From positions 1 to 64,000 of the forward strand of contig CAWAYV010000007.1 of assembly GCA_963786295.1 (NCBI GenBank): a DNA stretch of 64,000 nt, read 5' to 3'. The DNA is from JACCZX01 sp963786295 (GTDB lineage: Bacteria > Pseudomonadota > Gammaproteobacteria > Burkholderiales > Burkholderiaceae_F). This document shows, one piece after another, positions 49,190-57,567 of this stretch (position 1 is its first letter; each line of letters begins with the position of its first letter). A program made the translations under genes and the position numbers. Under the pieces are notes generated by a model. The model made no database searches, had not been told where the DNA came from, and worked only from the letters and a program-made list of their open reading frames with translations.

Positions 49190-50116
49190 TCACTGGACTA
49201 CCATCGTTTTCGGCAGGCCGGCGCGCCATAGCGAGCCGTGCAGAGCTTCGCCTTCAAGCCACTGCGCAACCTTGGCGCGCAACGCAATCAACCGATCGAA
49301 GTCCTGCCCGGTCGAAACGCCCATGCTGGCAAACATGTAAACGACGTCTTCGGTCGATACGTTGCCGCTCGCGCCCGGCGCATGCGGGCAACCGCCGATG
49401 CCGGCCAGGCACGCATCGAAGCGCGTGATACCCGTCTGCCACGCTGCATAAACGTTCGCCATGCCGAGTCCGCGCGTGTCGTGAAAGTGGCCGCAGTTCA
49501 GACGGTCGCCGGCGATCGGCAGCGCTTGTTCGAACAGGTTGCGAACCATCGAAGGATCGGCATAACCGACTGTGTCCGCCAGTCCGACGCGATCGACTCC
49601 GGCGTCGAGCACCGCGCGCAACAGGCGCAATACTTCGGCCGACTCGACCTTGCCTTGCAACGTGCAGCCGAACGCGGTGCTGATACCGACTTCGATCAGG
49701 CACTTCGATGCCTTTGCGTCGCGCAGGTCGCGGATGCGAGCGATTTCGGCGACGACGTCGTCCGGAGACTTGCGCAGATTGGCAAGGCTGTGTGCGCGGC
49801 TGGCCGACAGAGGCAATAGCATCAGGTCGGCGCCGCATTCGATCGCGCGCTCGGCGCCTTTCAAATTCGGCACGAGCACCGACACGCAAAGCCCGGGCAG
49901 CGTCTTCGCGAACTCGACCAACTGATCGGTGTCGGCCAGTTGCGGCAACAAGCGCGCGGGAACGAACGAGCCGACTTCGATCTCGCGTTGCCCGGCCGCG
50001 TACGCATCGCGGATCCATTCGATTTTTTTTGCAGTCGGCAACACGCGCGAAATGCTCTGCAGCCCGTCGCGCAGACCGACTTCACGAACGATCGCAGATT
50101 CGGTTTCAGGCTTCAT
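49190..50116 (-). CDS. Hydroxymethylglutaryl-CoA lyase family protein
   Basis: DRE-TIM metallolyase of 308 residues. The first motif is REVGLRDGLQSI. The metal-binding HFHDTRGLGMANVYAAWQ supplies two His, and the lyase signature is CLAGIGGCPHAPGASGN with the catalytic Cys. It cleaves 3-hydroxy-3-methylglutaryl-CoA or a related 3-hydroxyacyl-CoA such as citramalyl-CoA. No leucine-degradation genes are linked. With CaiB and Bug genes following, a pathway for itaconate- or methylglutarate-like acids is as likely as classic leucine breakdown. Confidence 0.88.
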   Translation of the reverse strand: MKPETESAIVREVGLRDGLQSISRVLPTAKKIEWIRDAYAAGQREIEVGSFVPARLLPQLADTDQLVEFAKTLPGLCVSVLVPNLKGAERAIECGADLMLLPLSASRAHSLANLRKSPDDVVAEIARIRDLRDAKASKCLIEVGISTAFGCTLQGKVESAEVLRLLRAVLDAGVDRVGLADTVGYADPSMVRNLFEQALPIAGDRLNCGHFHDTRGLGMANVYAAWQTGITRFDACLAGIGGCPHAPGASGNVSTEDVVYMFASMGVSTGQDFDRLIALRAKVAQWLEGEALHGSLWRAGLPKTMVVQ

Positions 50117-50134
50117 GACATCTCCAACTAGATG

Positions 50135-50446
50135 TTAGCCGCGCGCGCCTTTGGCTCTCGTCTGCACCTGTCGTCGCAGTTGCTCGACCTCCTCGATCAA
50201 GTCTGCAACCAGCGCGGCGAGCTCCTGGTTGGCGTCGAAGCAGCGTTCGGTTGTCACCATGCGGCGCGCGCGCACCAGGTGTGCGCTGGCAAACCGCATC
50301 TCGCCCGCGGAGGAACTGCATGCAAGCAAGCCCGCTTCGACGCGCTCGACCACCCAGGTGGGCGGCACCGCGCATGCAGATGCCAGTTCTTGCAGGTCCA
50401 GTGTTTCTTCGTCGATCAGCACCGCATCCACTTTAGGCTGTGTCAT
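50135..50446 (-). CDS. cbpM: Chaperone modulator CbpM
   Basis: Protein of 103 residues with a MerR-like fold that binds the J-domain of CbpA and inhibits it. Seen are LDLQELASACAVPPTWVVER, MRFASAHLVRARRMVTTERC, and a C-terminal coiled helix (LAALVADLIEEVEQLRRQVQ). It overlaps the end of the cbpA gene by four bases (ATGA), the usual cbpA-cbpM arrangement. Confidence 0.88.
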   Translation of the reverse strand: MTQPKVDAVLIDEETLDLQELASACAVPPTWVVERVEAGLLACSSSAGEMRFASAHLVRARRMVTTERCFDANQELAALVADLIEEVEQLRRQVQTRAKGARG

Positions 50447-51396
50447 CTCTGTGCTCCCATTTGCTCGCGCGGATTGAATGACGAGAACTCGCGCGCCATC
50501 GTCTGGTACAGCTCGCGTGCCTTTTCGGTGTTCGCCGGAGGCAACGCCAATTCGAGCTCGAGGTACAGATCACCCGGTGGATTGCCCGGAATTCCGCGTC
50601 CTTTGAGTCGTAACTTGCGGCCGTTGTTCGAGCCTGCCGGCACATTGACTTCGACGCGGCCGGAGGGCGTCGGCACTTCGATGTGCGCACCTAGGGCCGC
50701 CTCCCATGGCGCGACTAGCTCTTTCTGCGTGACGTCGCGACCTTCGACGCGATAACGTGGGTCGGGTTCGAACTCGACTTCCAGATACAGATCGCCAGCC
50801 GGGCCCCCGTTCAGCCCTGGGCTGCCTTGACCACGCAGGCGAATGCTCTGACCTTCCTTTACGCCCTTCGGTATCCGCACGTCGAGCACGCGTTCGGCGG
50901 TAACGACATTGCCGGATTCGTCTAGGCGCGCCTCTCTCAGTGCCAGCGGGCGTGTCGTACCGTGGTAAGCATCGGCCAAGGCGATCGAGATCCTGGCGTG
51001 ATGATCGCCACCGCGCATTTGCGCCTGTCCTCCACCGCCGCGACGCGCTCGCGCGGCGCGGCCGAACAGCGTGTTGAAGAACTCGCTGAAATCGCCGTTA
51101 TCTCCGACCGGCGAACCCGCGTCCGAGAAATCGAAACCTGCGTCCCAGCCCGGTGGCGGCTGAAAGTCCTGACCCGCCGCGCGACGTTGCGCAAGCTTGT
51201 CGAACGCGGCACGCTTTTCCGGATCGGACAGCACGGCATAAGCCTCATTGACTTCCGCCATGCGCGCACTTGCATCGGCCTCCTTGCTGACGTCCGGGTG
51301 ATATTTGCGCGCGAGCGTGCGATACGCCTTCTTGATCTCGGCTTCGCTGGCGGTCTTTTCGACTCCAAGTGTCTTGTAGTACTCCTTGAACTCCAT
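50443..51396 (-). CDS. cbpA: CbpA-type DnaJ co-chaperone
   Basis: J-domain protein of 317 residues without the zinc domain of DnaJ. The J-domain (YKTLGVEKTASEAEIKKAYR, then KYHPDVSKE with the HPD tripeptide) is at residues 6-70, a Gly-rich linker follows, and two C-terminal substrate-binding domains extend from about residue 130 (ISIALADAYHGTTRPLALRE; LELALPPANTEKARELYQTM). It stimulates DnaK and also binds curved DNA in E. coli. Operon with cbpM. Confidence 0.93.
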   Translation of the reverse strand: MEFKEYYKTLGVEKTASEAEIKKAYRTLARKYHPDVSKEADASARMAEVNEAYAVLSDPEKRAAFDKLAQRRAAGQDFQPPPGWDAGFDFSDAGSPVGDNGDFSEFFNTLFGRAARARRGGGGQAQMRGGDHHARISIALADAYHGTTRPLALREARLDESGNVVTAERVLDVRIPKGVKEGQSIRLRGQGSPGLNGGPAGDLYLEVEFEPDPRYRVEGRDVTQKELVAPWEAALGAHIEVPTPSGRVEVNVPAGSNNGRKLRLKGRGIPGNPPGDLYLELELALPPANTEKARELYQTMAREFSSFNPREQMGAQR

Positions 51397-51445
51397 TGGC
51401 GATCCCGTCTGCGGTCAGAGCATGCGAAAATCCGCTCAGGCCTCC

Positions 51446-52123
51446 ATGTTAAATATGTCGCCGCTGTCGATTGACATCGTTTCCGATGTCGTATGTCCCT
51501 GGTGCTATGTCGGTAAGCGCCGGCTTGAAGCTGCGCTTGCGCAGCGTGGCAACGATCACGCACAAACCCAAGTACGCTGGCTCGCGTTTCAGCTGAACCC
51601 GGACATTCCCGCCGGCGGCATCGATCGCCGCAGCTATCTCGAGCAAAAATTCGGCGGGCCCGAGCGCACGAAGCAGATTTACGCGCGGATCAAGGCAGCC
51701 GGCGACGAGGTCGGAATTCCGTTTGACTTCGAACGCATCGCGCGCCAGCCGAACACGGTCAATGCACATCGACTGATCGCCTGGGCGCAAGATCTTGATC
51801 CGAACGCAGCCGATGCACTGATCGAGCGATTGTTCCGCGCCTATTTTGTCGACGGCATCGATATCGGTGACATCAACGCGCTCGCCGGCCTGGCGGGCGA
51901 TGCGGGCTTTGACGCGACGGCTGCGCGCGCGTGGCTTGCTTCCGACGCCGGACGCGCGGCAATCGAAGCCGAAGAGCGACGCTCGCGTGCGCTCGGCGTT
52001 ACCGGCGTTCCGTTTTTCGTTTTCAATCAACGCCTCGCGGTCTCGGGCGCGCAGCCGCCTGAAGTGTTATTGGAGGCGATCGAGCAGGCTGCGATGGTGG
52101 CGGAGGAAAGCGGTTCTGCTTAA
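51446..52123 (+). CDS. DsbA-family oxidoreductase (FrnE-like)
   Basis: Thioredoxin-fold protein of about 225 residues with an active-site CPWC (IDIVSDVVCPWCYVGKRRLE) near the N-terminus and an inserted helical domain, ending with GVTGVPFFVFNQRLAVSGAQ that holds the cis-Pro. No signal peptide is present, so it is cytoplasmic, as FrnE-like proteins are. The start at ATG 51446 or 51455 is preferred to 51386 because the earlier segment has no family resemblance. The stop shares the TTAA with the stop of the convergent CDP-diacylglycerol synthase gene. Confidence 0.88.
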   Translation: MLNMSPLSIDIVSDVVCPWCYVGKRRLEAALAQRGNDHAQTQVRWLAFQLNPDIPAGGIDRRSYLEQKFGGPERTKQIYARIKAAGDEVGIPFDFERIARQPNTVNAHRLIAWAQDLDPNAADALIERLFRAYFVDGIDIGDINALAGLAGDAGFDATAARAWLASDAGRAAIEAEERRSRALGVTGVPFFVFNQRLAVSGAQPPEVLLEAIEQAAMVAEESGSA

Positions 52124-53076
52124 GGGACCCACCAGTATCTAGTCAAGTGAAAGAAAATCGGCGCCGCAAATATCACCGAATCGAGCCGATCCAGCATCCC
52201 GCCGTGTCCTTCGATCATCGTGCCCCAGTCCTTGACGCCGCGATCGCGCTTGATCGCTGACATCACTAGACCGCCGAAAAAACCCATCACACAGATCGTG
52301 AATGCGATCAGTGCGGCCTGCCATGGGTTGAACGGCGTGATCCAGTACAACGCGGCGCCGAGCGCGGTTGCGCTTAGTACGCCGCCTATCAAGCCCTCCC
52401 ACGTTTTCGATGGCGACAGCTCGGGTGCGACCTTGTGCTTGCCCGCAAGCTTGCCCCAGATGTATTGCAGCACGTCGCTTCCCTGCACGACCAGAACCAG
52501 AAAAGCGATCAGCAGCAGTTGGCGTCCCTCGTAGCCCGGGATGTTCAGCGTCAGCAGCGCCGGCACGTGGCTGATGCAGTAGACACAGATCATCAACCCC
52601 CACTGCACCTTCGCCGTGCGCTCGAGAAAGCGCTTGGTGTCGGCTGCGAGCGCCGACAGGATCGGCAGTATCAGGAATGCATAAACCGGAATGAAAATCG
52701 AATACAGCCCGTACCACTCGATCCATATCAAAAAGTACTGAAACGGTAGCGCGATGAAGAACGCGGCCACCATTGCGTTGTGGTCGGAACGCCGCGTGTA
52801 CGCGAGGCTCAGGAATTCGCGCAAGGCGTAGAAAGAAATCAGAAAGAACAGCACGTGCACGCCGCGCTTGCCAAAAATGAAGGCGAGCCCGATCGCGATC
52901 ACCATTACCCACCAGGCGTTGATGCGGCTGACCAGGTTATCGATGACCGAATGCGGCTGCCCATCGGCGACGCGCCACTTCAGGAGGGCGGCAACAGTCG
53001 ATGCGACAACGAGCACTCCGCCGATGCCGGCAAACAGCAGCATCGTGTCGCTCAGGTGAAGTAACGAGGGCTGCAC
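52120..53076 (-). CDS. ynbB: CdsA-like phosphatidate cytidylyltransferase (YnbB-like)
   Basis: Integral membrane protein of 318 residues with about eight helices. The CdsA signature is GSDVLQYIWGKLAGKHKVAP, then ELSPSKTWEGLIGGVLSATA and the C-terminal KDWGTMIEGHGGMLDRLDSV, which contains the catalytic Asp residues. It makes CDP-diacylglycerol or a similar CDP-activated lipid. Being the last gene of a five-gene operon with acyltransferase, phosphatases and a CDP-alcohol transferase, it is probably the accessory synthase YnbB rather than the housekeeping cdsA, which normally sits by uppS and rseP. Confidence 0.8.
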   Translation of the reverse strand: MQPSLLHLSDTMLLFAGIGGVLVVASTVAALLKWRVADGQPHSVIDNLVSRINAWWVMVIAIGLAFIFGKRGVHVLFFLISFYALREFLSLAYTRRSDHNAMVAAFFIALPFQYFLIWIEWYGLYSIFIPVYAFLILPILSALAADTKRFLERTAKVQWGLMICVYCISHVPALLTLNIPGYEGRQLLLIAFLVLVVQGSDVLQYIWGKLAGKHKVAPELSPSKTWEGLIGGVLSATALGAALYWITPFNPWQAALIAFTICVMGFFGGLVMSAIKRDRGVKDWGTMIEGHGGMLDRLDSVIFAAPIFFHLTRYWWVP

Positions 53077-53079
53077 GAC

Positions 53080-53733
53080 TCAGTTTTCGCGGTCGTATTC
53101 GGGGCGCAATTCCAGCAGGGCAGAGCGCGCCACGGCGAGAAAGGTCTGCTTCGCGTCGGGCCCCGTCTCTTCGGGCGCGTCAAGCGCTGCACCGAAGGTC
53201 ACCGAGCACGCAAGCGGCAGCGGCACGATGGCACCTTTTGGCAGCACGCGGTGCACGTTGTTGATCCACACCGGTACGAGCCGCGCTTGCGGACACCGGC
53301 GTGAGAGGTGAAATAGTCCGCTCTTGAACGGAAGCAATGCTTCATCCGATTCGTTGCGGGTTCCTTCAGGAAAAAGGATCAGTGAGTCACCCGCCTCGAG
53401 CGCGGCGGCCATCAGAGCGATCGGATCGCTGCGATCGGTTGCGCCAGTGCGGTCGATTAGCAACGCGCGAAACACCTCGCAACCGATGAAGCGGCGCATC
53501 GACGATGCGAGCCAGTAGTCGGCAGCCGCCACCGGGCGAGTGAGCGAGCGCAGGTCAGGCGGCAACGAAGTCCAAAGCAGCACGAAGTCGCCATGACTGC
53601 GATGGTTGGCGAAATACACCGTCGGCGTGGCTTGCGGTGCGCCGACGAGCCAGATGGCGCGCACACCGGTCAGCGTGCGCGCAAAAGCGATGATAGAAGC
53701 GGAGGCGAGTTGCGTGAACATTCGATGCGTCAT
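53080..53733 (-). CDS. PlsC-like acylglycerol-phosphate acyltransferase
   Basis: Protein of 217 residues starting MTHRMFTQLASASIIAFART. The acyltransferase motifs are NHRSHGDFVLLW (HX4D), then LLIDRTGA, and LILFPEGTRNESDE. It transfers an acyl chain to a glycerol-phosphate-like acceptor at the membrane. Its ATG overlaps the stop of the PAP2-phosphatase gene (ATGA), and it is followed by the CDP-diacylglycerol synthase gene after three bases. PlsC is not part of E. coli ynbABCD, so this locus is extended. Confidence 0.85.
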   Translation of the reverse strand: MTHRMFTQLASASIIAFARTLTGVRAIWLVGAPQATPTVYFANHRSHGDFVLLWTSLPPDLRSLTRPVAAADYWLASSMRRFIGCEVFRALLIDRTGATDRSDPIALMAAALEAGDSLILFPEGTRNESDEALLPFKSGLFHLSRRCPQARLVPVWINNVHRVLPKGAIVPLPLACSVTFGAALDAPEETGPDAKQTFLAVARSALLELRPEYDREN

Positions 53734-55109
53734 GCGGCCGCGCCGATTGTGACCCGCGCTGCGCTGGCGATCGCGTGCAAGTGCGGTTCGCGCAAGACGA
53801 CTTCGGGCCGTGCGGTGCGTATCAGAGCAACCGCTTCGTCTACCGTGCGGGCGCGGCCCGAAACCAGCAACCAAGTTGCGACGGCCGCGGCGCTGCGCGA
53901 ATAACCGAGTGCGCAACAAACGAGAACGGCCGAGTGATTCCGTTCGAAGCGGTCGATCGCGATCGCCGCTCTGCGCAGTCGTTTTGGTGCCGGCACCAGC
54001 AGATCGAGGGCCGGCTCAGCGCGGCTCGCTGCCGATCGAGGCGTCTGTAGCTCCGCAGACAGATCGACGATCGATAGGCGGCGGATGTGCGAGTCTTCGC
54101 CTCGGCTTGGCAGACGGCCGAGCCAAACGTGCGACGTCACCTGACTATCGTGCGGACGGTGCCGCGTCCACCAGCGCGAGTTAAGCCAGGCACCGAGGCG
54201 GTACGGCGCATAGAGTGCGCGCGCAGCCCAGCTCAATTGACCGCTGCTCGCCTTTTGGAAGCCGCGCTCGCCGAGCAGCGCATAGTTCAATGCAACCATG
54301 GATAGCGCGGCCGCCGGCCAGCAAAGCCACAACGCAGCACCGCCCACGGCGACGGCGACGATGAAGATCGCCATCGCTGCAAGAAAGTAGATCGAAGCGA
54401 GCTTTATCTGTTGCGCGTCGCGCATCCAGCGAGCGGCAGCAAAGGGAGGCGCGGTACGCTCGAGCGGCCATAGCCATACGCACAGCACTCCCAGCAGCGC
54501 GCCGGTGGGAATATCGATGAAGTGATGCTGGTAGGTTGTCAACACCGAGCCGGCGACCAGCAAGGTCCACAGGTTCAACACCACCCGTGCGAAGCGATGC
54601 GTAATCAATCGGCGATAAAAGTCCCAAAGAATGACTGCGAGCGCAATATGGAGCGATGGCGCCTGATTGAACGGCCGATCGAAACCACGCAGTGCCGCAA
54701 AGAGCCAGTTACCGATTCCATCCGCGGCCGGCTGACCGAATGTGAACGCGAGCGGAAACGCGATGAAGCAGGTCACCGCCACGATCTGCGCCGTCAGAAG
54801 GCGCAACGCGTGCCTTCTTAACTCATGTTCGCTACGGCACAGAAAAAGCGATAAGCCATAAAAGACATTGATCGACCAGTAGGGATAGATCGTCCAAGCA
54901 ATGAAGGGGACGTGGCGTTCCCAGTCGAAGACGATCGAGCCGACGTTCGGTCGCAGCGATGCGAGGTAATTGGCGGTGCCATACGTCAAGTAGAAAAAAG
55001 GCGCCAATGCAACGAGCCAGATCGTCGCTCGTCTCCAGGGACGCTTGCGCGTTGCCACCGAACTATGCAACTCGCTGAGCCAGCGAGACGGTGAATATTC
55101 CCCACTCAT
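53730..55109 (-). CDS. ynbD: PAP2 - dual-specificity phosphatase fusion (YnbD-like)
   Basis: Protein of 459 residues (or about 442 from GTG 55058). An N-terminal PAP2-type membrane phosphatase domain carries APSLHIALAVILWDFYRR and TTYQHHFIDIPTGALLG, both catalytic histidines visible. A C-terminal cysteine-dependent dual-specificity phosphatase domain has the loop VLVCCALGYSRSAAAVATWL (C-X5-R). This fusion matches E. coli YnbD. The gene overlaps the upstream hydrolase-methyltransferase by 47 bases if it starts at 55109; the GTG at 55058, five bases after that stop, is an alternative. It may dephosphorylate a phospholipid headgroup such as a phosphoinositol-type or glycerophosphate product. Confidence 0.82.
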   Translation of the reverse strand: MSGEYSPSRWLSELHSSVATRKRPWRRATIWLVALAPFFYLTYGTANYLASLRPNVGSIVFDWERHVPFIAWTIYPYWSINVFYGLSLFLCRSEHELRRHALRLLTAQIVAVTCFIAFPLAFTFGQPAADGIGNWLFAALRGFDRPFNQAPSLHIALAVILWDFYRRLITHRFARVVLNLWTLLVAGSVLTTYQHHFIDIPTGALLGVLCVWLWPLERTAPPFAAARWMRDAQQIKLASIYFLAAMAIFIVAVAVGGAALWLCWPAAALSMVALNYALLGERGFQKASSGQLSWAARALYAPYRLGAWLNSRWWTRHRPHDSQVTSHVWLGRLPSRGEDSHIRRLSIVDLSAELQTPRSAASRAEPALDLLVPAPKRLRRAAIAIDRFERNHSAVLVCCALGYSRSAAAVATWLLVSGRARTVDEAVALIRTARPEVVLREPHLHAIASAARVTIGAAA

Positions 55110-56814
55110 CGACGCGTTGCGTCAGTTTGCGAAAACCTGCGCGCTCCACCAGCTGATCCATTTCGGCCTGCGTGCGCCGACGCATCACCCACGCCTGGTT
55201 TTGTCGATGGCTGGTCAGTGTGCGCGCAATCATCTCGAGCTGCGGATGCCATGGTTGTCCTGTGTAGACGAGGTAACCGCCGTCAGGAATAGCTTCGGAC
55301 AAACCGGCAAGCGAACGAATCACCGGCTCGTTATCCGGGAAGAGTTCATACAACCCTGAAACCACGCCGACGTTGGGGCGTGGCGTTACGCGCGCCAAAT
55401 CTTCTCCAGCAAATGCGTCGCCTTCTTCAAATCGAGCGATTGCGGTCAGTCCCTTCTGCTTGATCAACGTTTGACCTTGTTCGACATTGATGCGGCTGTA
55501 ATCACGCAGCAATATTGACGCGGGCTGCACCGGTGAGCCGAGCACTGCGTCGAGCACGTAACGCCCGTGGCCGGCAGCGATATCCATCACGCGGACCAAG
55601 CTGCCGGACGCGGCTACACGGCGCATCGCCTCACTCAAAAGCTCTTCGACGTGAACTTTGCGAACGCGGATGCCGCGCCAACCAATCGATTGAAGATAGG
55701 TGCGATCGATCGCGCGTCCGAGCGCTGTCGATCCTTCAGGCTGATTGCGGTAAACGTAGTCCAGGGTGCTGCCGGAATCGAAGCCCGTTTGTGCCCCGAG
55801 CCGAAGGCCGCGCGACAGGTACGCACCCAACCGAATCGATGCACGTCCCAACGCCCAGTACAACCCGCGCGGTGTAAGCAACGAAAGAGGTTGGGTCAAC
55901 GTACGCGATTCCTCGAACGTGTAGCCGGCCACATGGGAATTGTGGAGCTCGGGCATCGTGACGGGCTGGTCGAACAGTTGCAGCGCGAAGGCGCGTATGG
56001 CGGCGACTACCGGCGCACGATCTCTTTCACCGAGCGTGTCGTGATAAAACCCCGGCAGCTCGAGCTTGACTTTGATCGCGCTGCCGAGTCGGTCAAAAAA
56101 CTTCTGTTGTGGTGCCTGCTGGACCACCCAGTCAGCGCCGGAAATCAGCAGCTGCGTTGGCACGGTGATCGCCTGTGCATCGGCGACGATGCGGTCGGCG
56201 GCGTCATACAGCCCAAGCAGGATGTTGACCGAGATCGGGCGTGCGATCAGGGGATCGGCGTCATAACTCGCGGCACGCTCCGGGTCGTGCGTCAAGAAGC
56301 GCGCCTTGACGTAACTGTTGACAAAGAAATTGCCGCGCAGCCGATGCAGCAGCTTCAAGCCGCCACGCGCGAATGGAACGTACAGTTTGACCTTGAACGC
56401 GGGCGAAGCCAGCGTCATTCCGCGCAGCTTCGGCGCGTAATCGTGCACCCACGTCGAAACCAGCACCGCGCCCACGCTTTGCGCGATGACAAAGATGCTT
56501 TCGGTAGCAACACCGTGCGACGTGTTTAGATGTTCGACGAATGTCTGGATGTCTCTGACGGTTGTTCCGAGACTTGGGCTGAACCCCCGTACTCCCGGGG
56601 AACGGCCATGCCCGCGCGCGTCCCAGGCGAAAAAATCGAAGTTCGGAAGGTTCAGTTCATCGACCAGATGCGCCATGCGCCCGGAGTGTTCGTGGCCACG
56701 ATGAAACAGCAAGACGGCTCCACGCGCCGGCGATTGCGTGTGCGGCCAGTGGCGGTAGAACAATTCGACGTTGTCGTGAGTTTTGAAGTGCCGCTCACTC
56801 GGTTCGCGTGGCAT
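55063..56814 (-). CDS. ynbC: Alpha/beta hydrolase - SAM methyltransferase fusion (YnbC-like)
   Basis: Protein of 583 residues. Residues 1 to about 295 are a monoacylglycerol-lipase-type hydrolase (VLLFHRGHEHSGRMAHLVDE, FDFFAWDARGHGRSPGVRGF, and nucleophile Ser in FVIAQSVGAVLVS). Residues about 340-583 are a methyltransferase (VMDIAAGHGRYVLDAVLG motif I, later NVGVVSGLYELFPDNEPVIR). The combination matches E. coli YnbC. It could trim an acyl chain and methylate the product, as in lysolipid or headgroup editing. It lies between the CDP-alcohol transferase and YnbD genes. Confidence 0.85.
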   Translation of the reverse strand: MPREPSERHFKTHDNVELFYRHWPHTQSPARGAVLLFHRGHEHSGRMAHLVDELNLPNFDFFAWDARGHGRSPGVRGFSPSLGTTVRDIQTFVEHLNTSHGVATESIFVIAQSVGAVLVSTWVHDYAPKLRGMTLASPAFKVKLYVPFARGGLKLLHRLRGNFFVNSYVKARFLTHDPERAASYDADPLIARPISVNILLGLYDAADRIVADAQAITVPTQLLISGADWVVQQAPQQKFFDRLGSAIKVKLELPGFYHDTLGERDRAPVVAAIRAFALQLFDQPVTMPELHNSHVAGYTFEESRTLTQPLSLLTPRGLYWALGRASIRLGAYLSRGLRLGAQTGFDSGSTLDYVYRNQPEGSTALGRAIDRTYLQSIGWRGIRVRKVHVEELLSEAMRRVAASGSLVRVMDIAAGHGRYVLDAVLGSPVQPASILLRDYSRINVEQGQTLIKQKGLTAIARFEEGDAFAGEDLARVTPRPNVGVVSGLYELFPDNEPVIRSLAGLSEAIPDGGYLVYTGQPWHPQLEMIARTLTSHRQNQAWVMRRRTQAEMDQLVERAGFRKLTQRVDEWGIFTVSLAQRVA

Positions 56815-56839
56815 GGTGTTCGTCGGTGTATGCAGTGTT

Positions 56840-57454
56840 TTAATGTTTTCCAGTTTCGACTTCCCGAAGTGCGCCCGACACGCGATTGATCACGGTCCAA
56901 GTAACTAATACCGCGAGCAGCGGCATCAGCCACTTCGTCCAATCCGGCAGCGGCAACGCGAGTGCGATCCACAACCCCAAGGCTCCGAACACGAAGGCGC
57001 GGTCGCTCTTGCCCATAGGACCGTCGTAGCGGCGGGATGCACCGACAGTTGGTCCCAGCGCGCCGGCAAATTCACTGAGCCCGGCGAGCATTATCACGAC
57101 GGCGACCCAAAACGGCTCGAATGGCGCGACTGCTGCGAACGGCAAATACAGCGCGGCGTCGGAGATGACGTCGGTCAGCTCGTTCAGGAACGCGCCGAGC
57201 TTGGATTGTTGTCCAAACTCGCGCGCCAGCATGCCGTCGATCGCATTCAGGCCCATTCGTAACAGCATCCAAGCGGGAATCAACGCAAACGCGAGCGCGG
57301 CAGGGCGAGCAAAGTAGAGCCACAAGCCGATGCCCACCGATACTGCGCAGGCGAAGATGGTTACTTGGTTTGCAGTGACGCCTGCGGAATACAGGCGACC
57401 GACGATAGGTCGCAGCAATGATTGAAACCGCGTCTTGAGCTTGTAGATCGACAA
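56840..57454 (-). CDS. ynbA: CDP-alcohol phosphatidyltransferase (YnbA-like)
   Basis: Membrane protein of about 204 residues from a TTG start (LSIYKLKTRFQSLLRPIVGR), preceded by a GGGGA stretch. It has six helices and the CDP-alcohol motif AIDGMLAREFGQQSKLGAFL followed by NELTDVISD. The canonical pattern is D-G-X2-A-R-X8-G-X3-D-X3-D; here the Asp after G-X3 is Asn, which appears typical of this branch. It joins a CDP-lipid with an alcohol; the alcohol (inositol, glycerol phosphate or other) is unknown. A longer upstream frame to 57694 is non-homologous. First gene of the ynb-like operon, divergent from a Ser/Thr kinase gene. Confidence 0.82.
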   Translation of the reverse strand: MSIYKLKTRFQSLLRPIVGRLYSAGVTANQVTIFACAVSVGIGLWLYFARPAALAFALIPAWMLLRMGLNAIDGMLAREFGQQSKLGAFLNELTDVISDAALYLPFAAVAPFEPFWVAVVIMLAGLSEFAGALGPTVGASRRYDGPMGKSDRAFVFGALGLWIALALPLPDWTKWLMPLLAVLVTWTVINRVSGALREVETGKH

Positions 57455-57536
57455 GGCTTCCCCGCGTTCGTCGGACAAAGCTGCTGCACGCCGCCCACAG
57501 TCTAGTGCTGCCGCCGAAGCGCCTACTGCAAAAGAC

Positions 57537-57563
57537 TCGCTAAGCTTCGCGGTCGCTAAGCTT
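57537..57563. repeat. 11-bp direct repeat upstream of the kinase and ynbA-like genes
   Basis: TCGCTAAGCTT occurs at 57537-57547 and again at 57553-57563, sixteen bases start to start, ending four bases before the kinase ATG at 57568 and about 85 bases upstream of the ynbA start. It is the only clear structure in this divergent intergenic space. It could be a regulator site acting on both genes. Confidence 0.55.
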
Positions 57564-57567
57564 TGTA

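Noticed and set aside
55567..56529. Open frame of 320 codons on the plus strand.
   Set aside because: Antisense to the hydrolase-methyltransferase gene, without family motifs.
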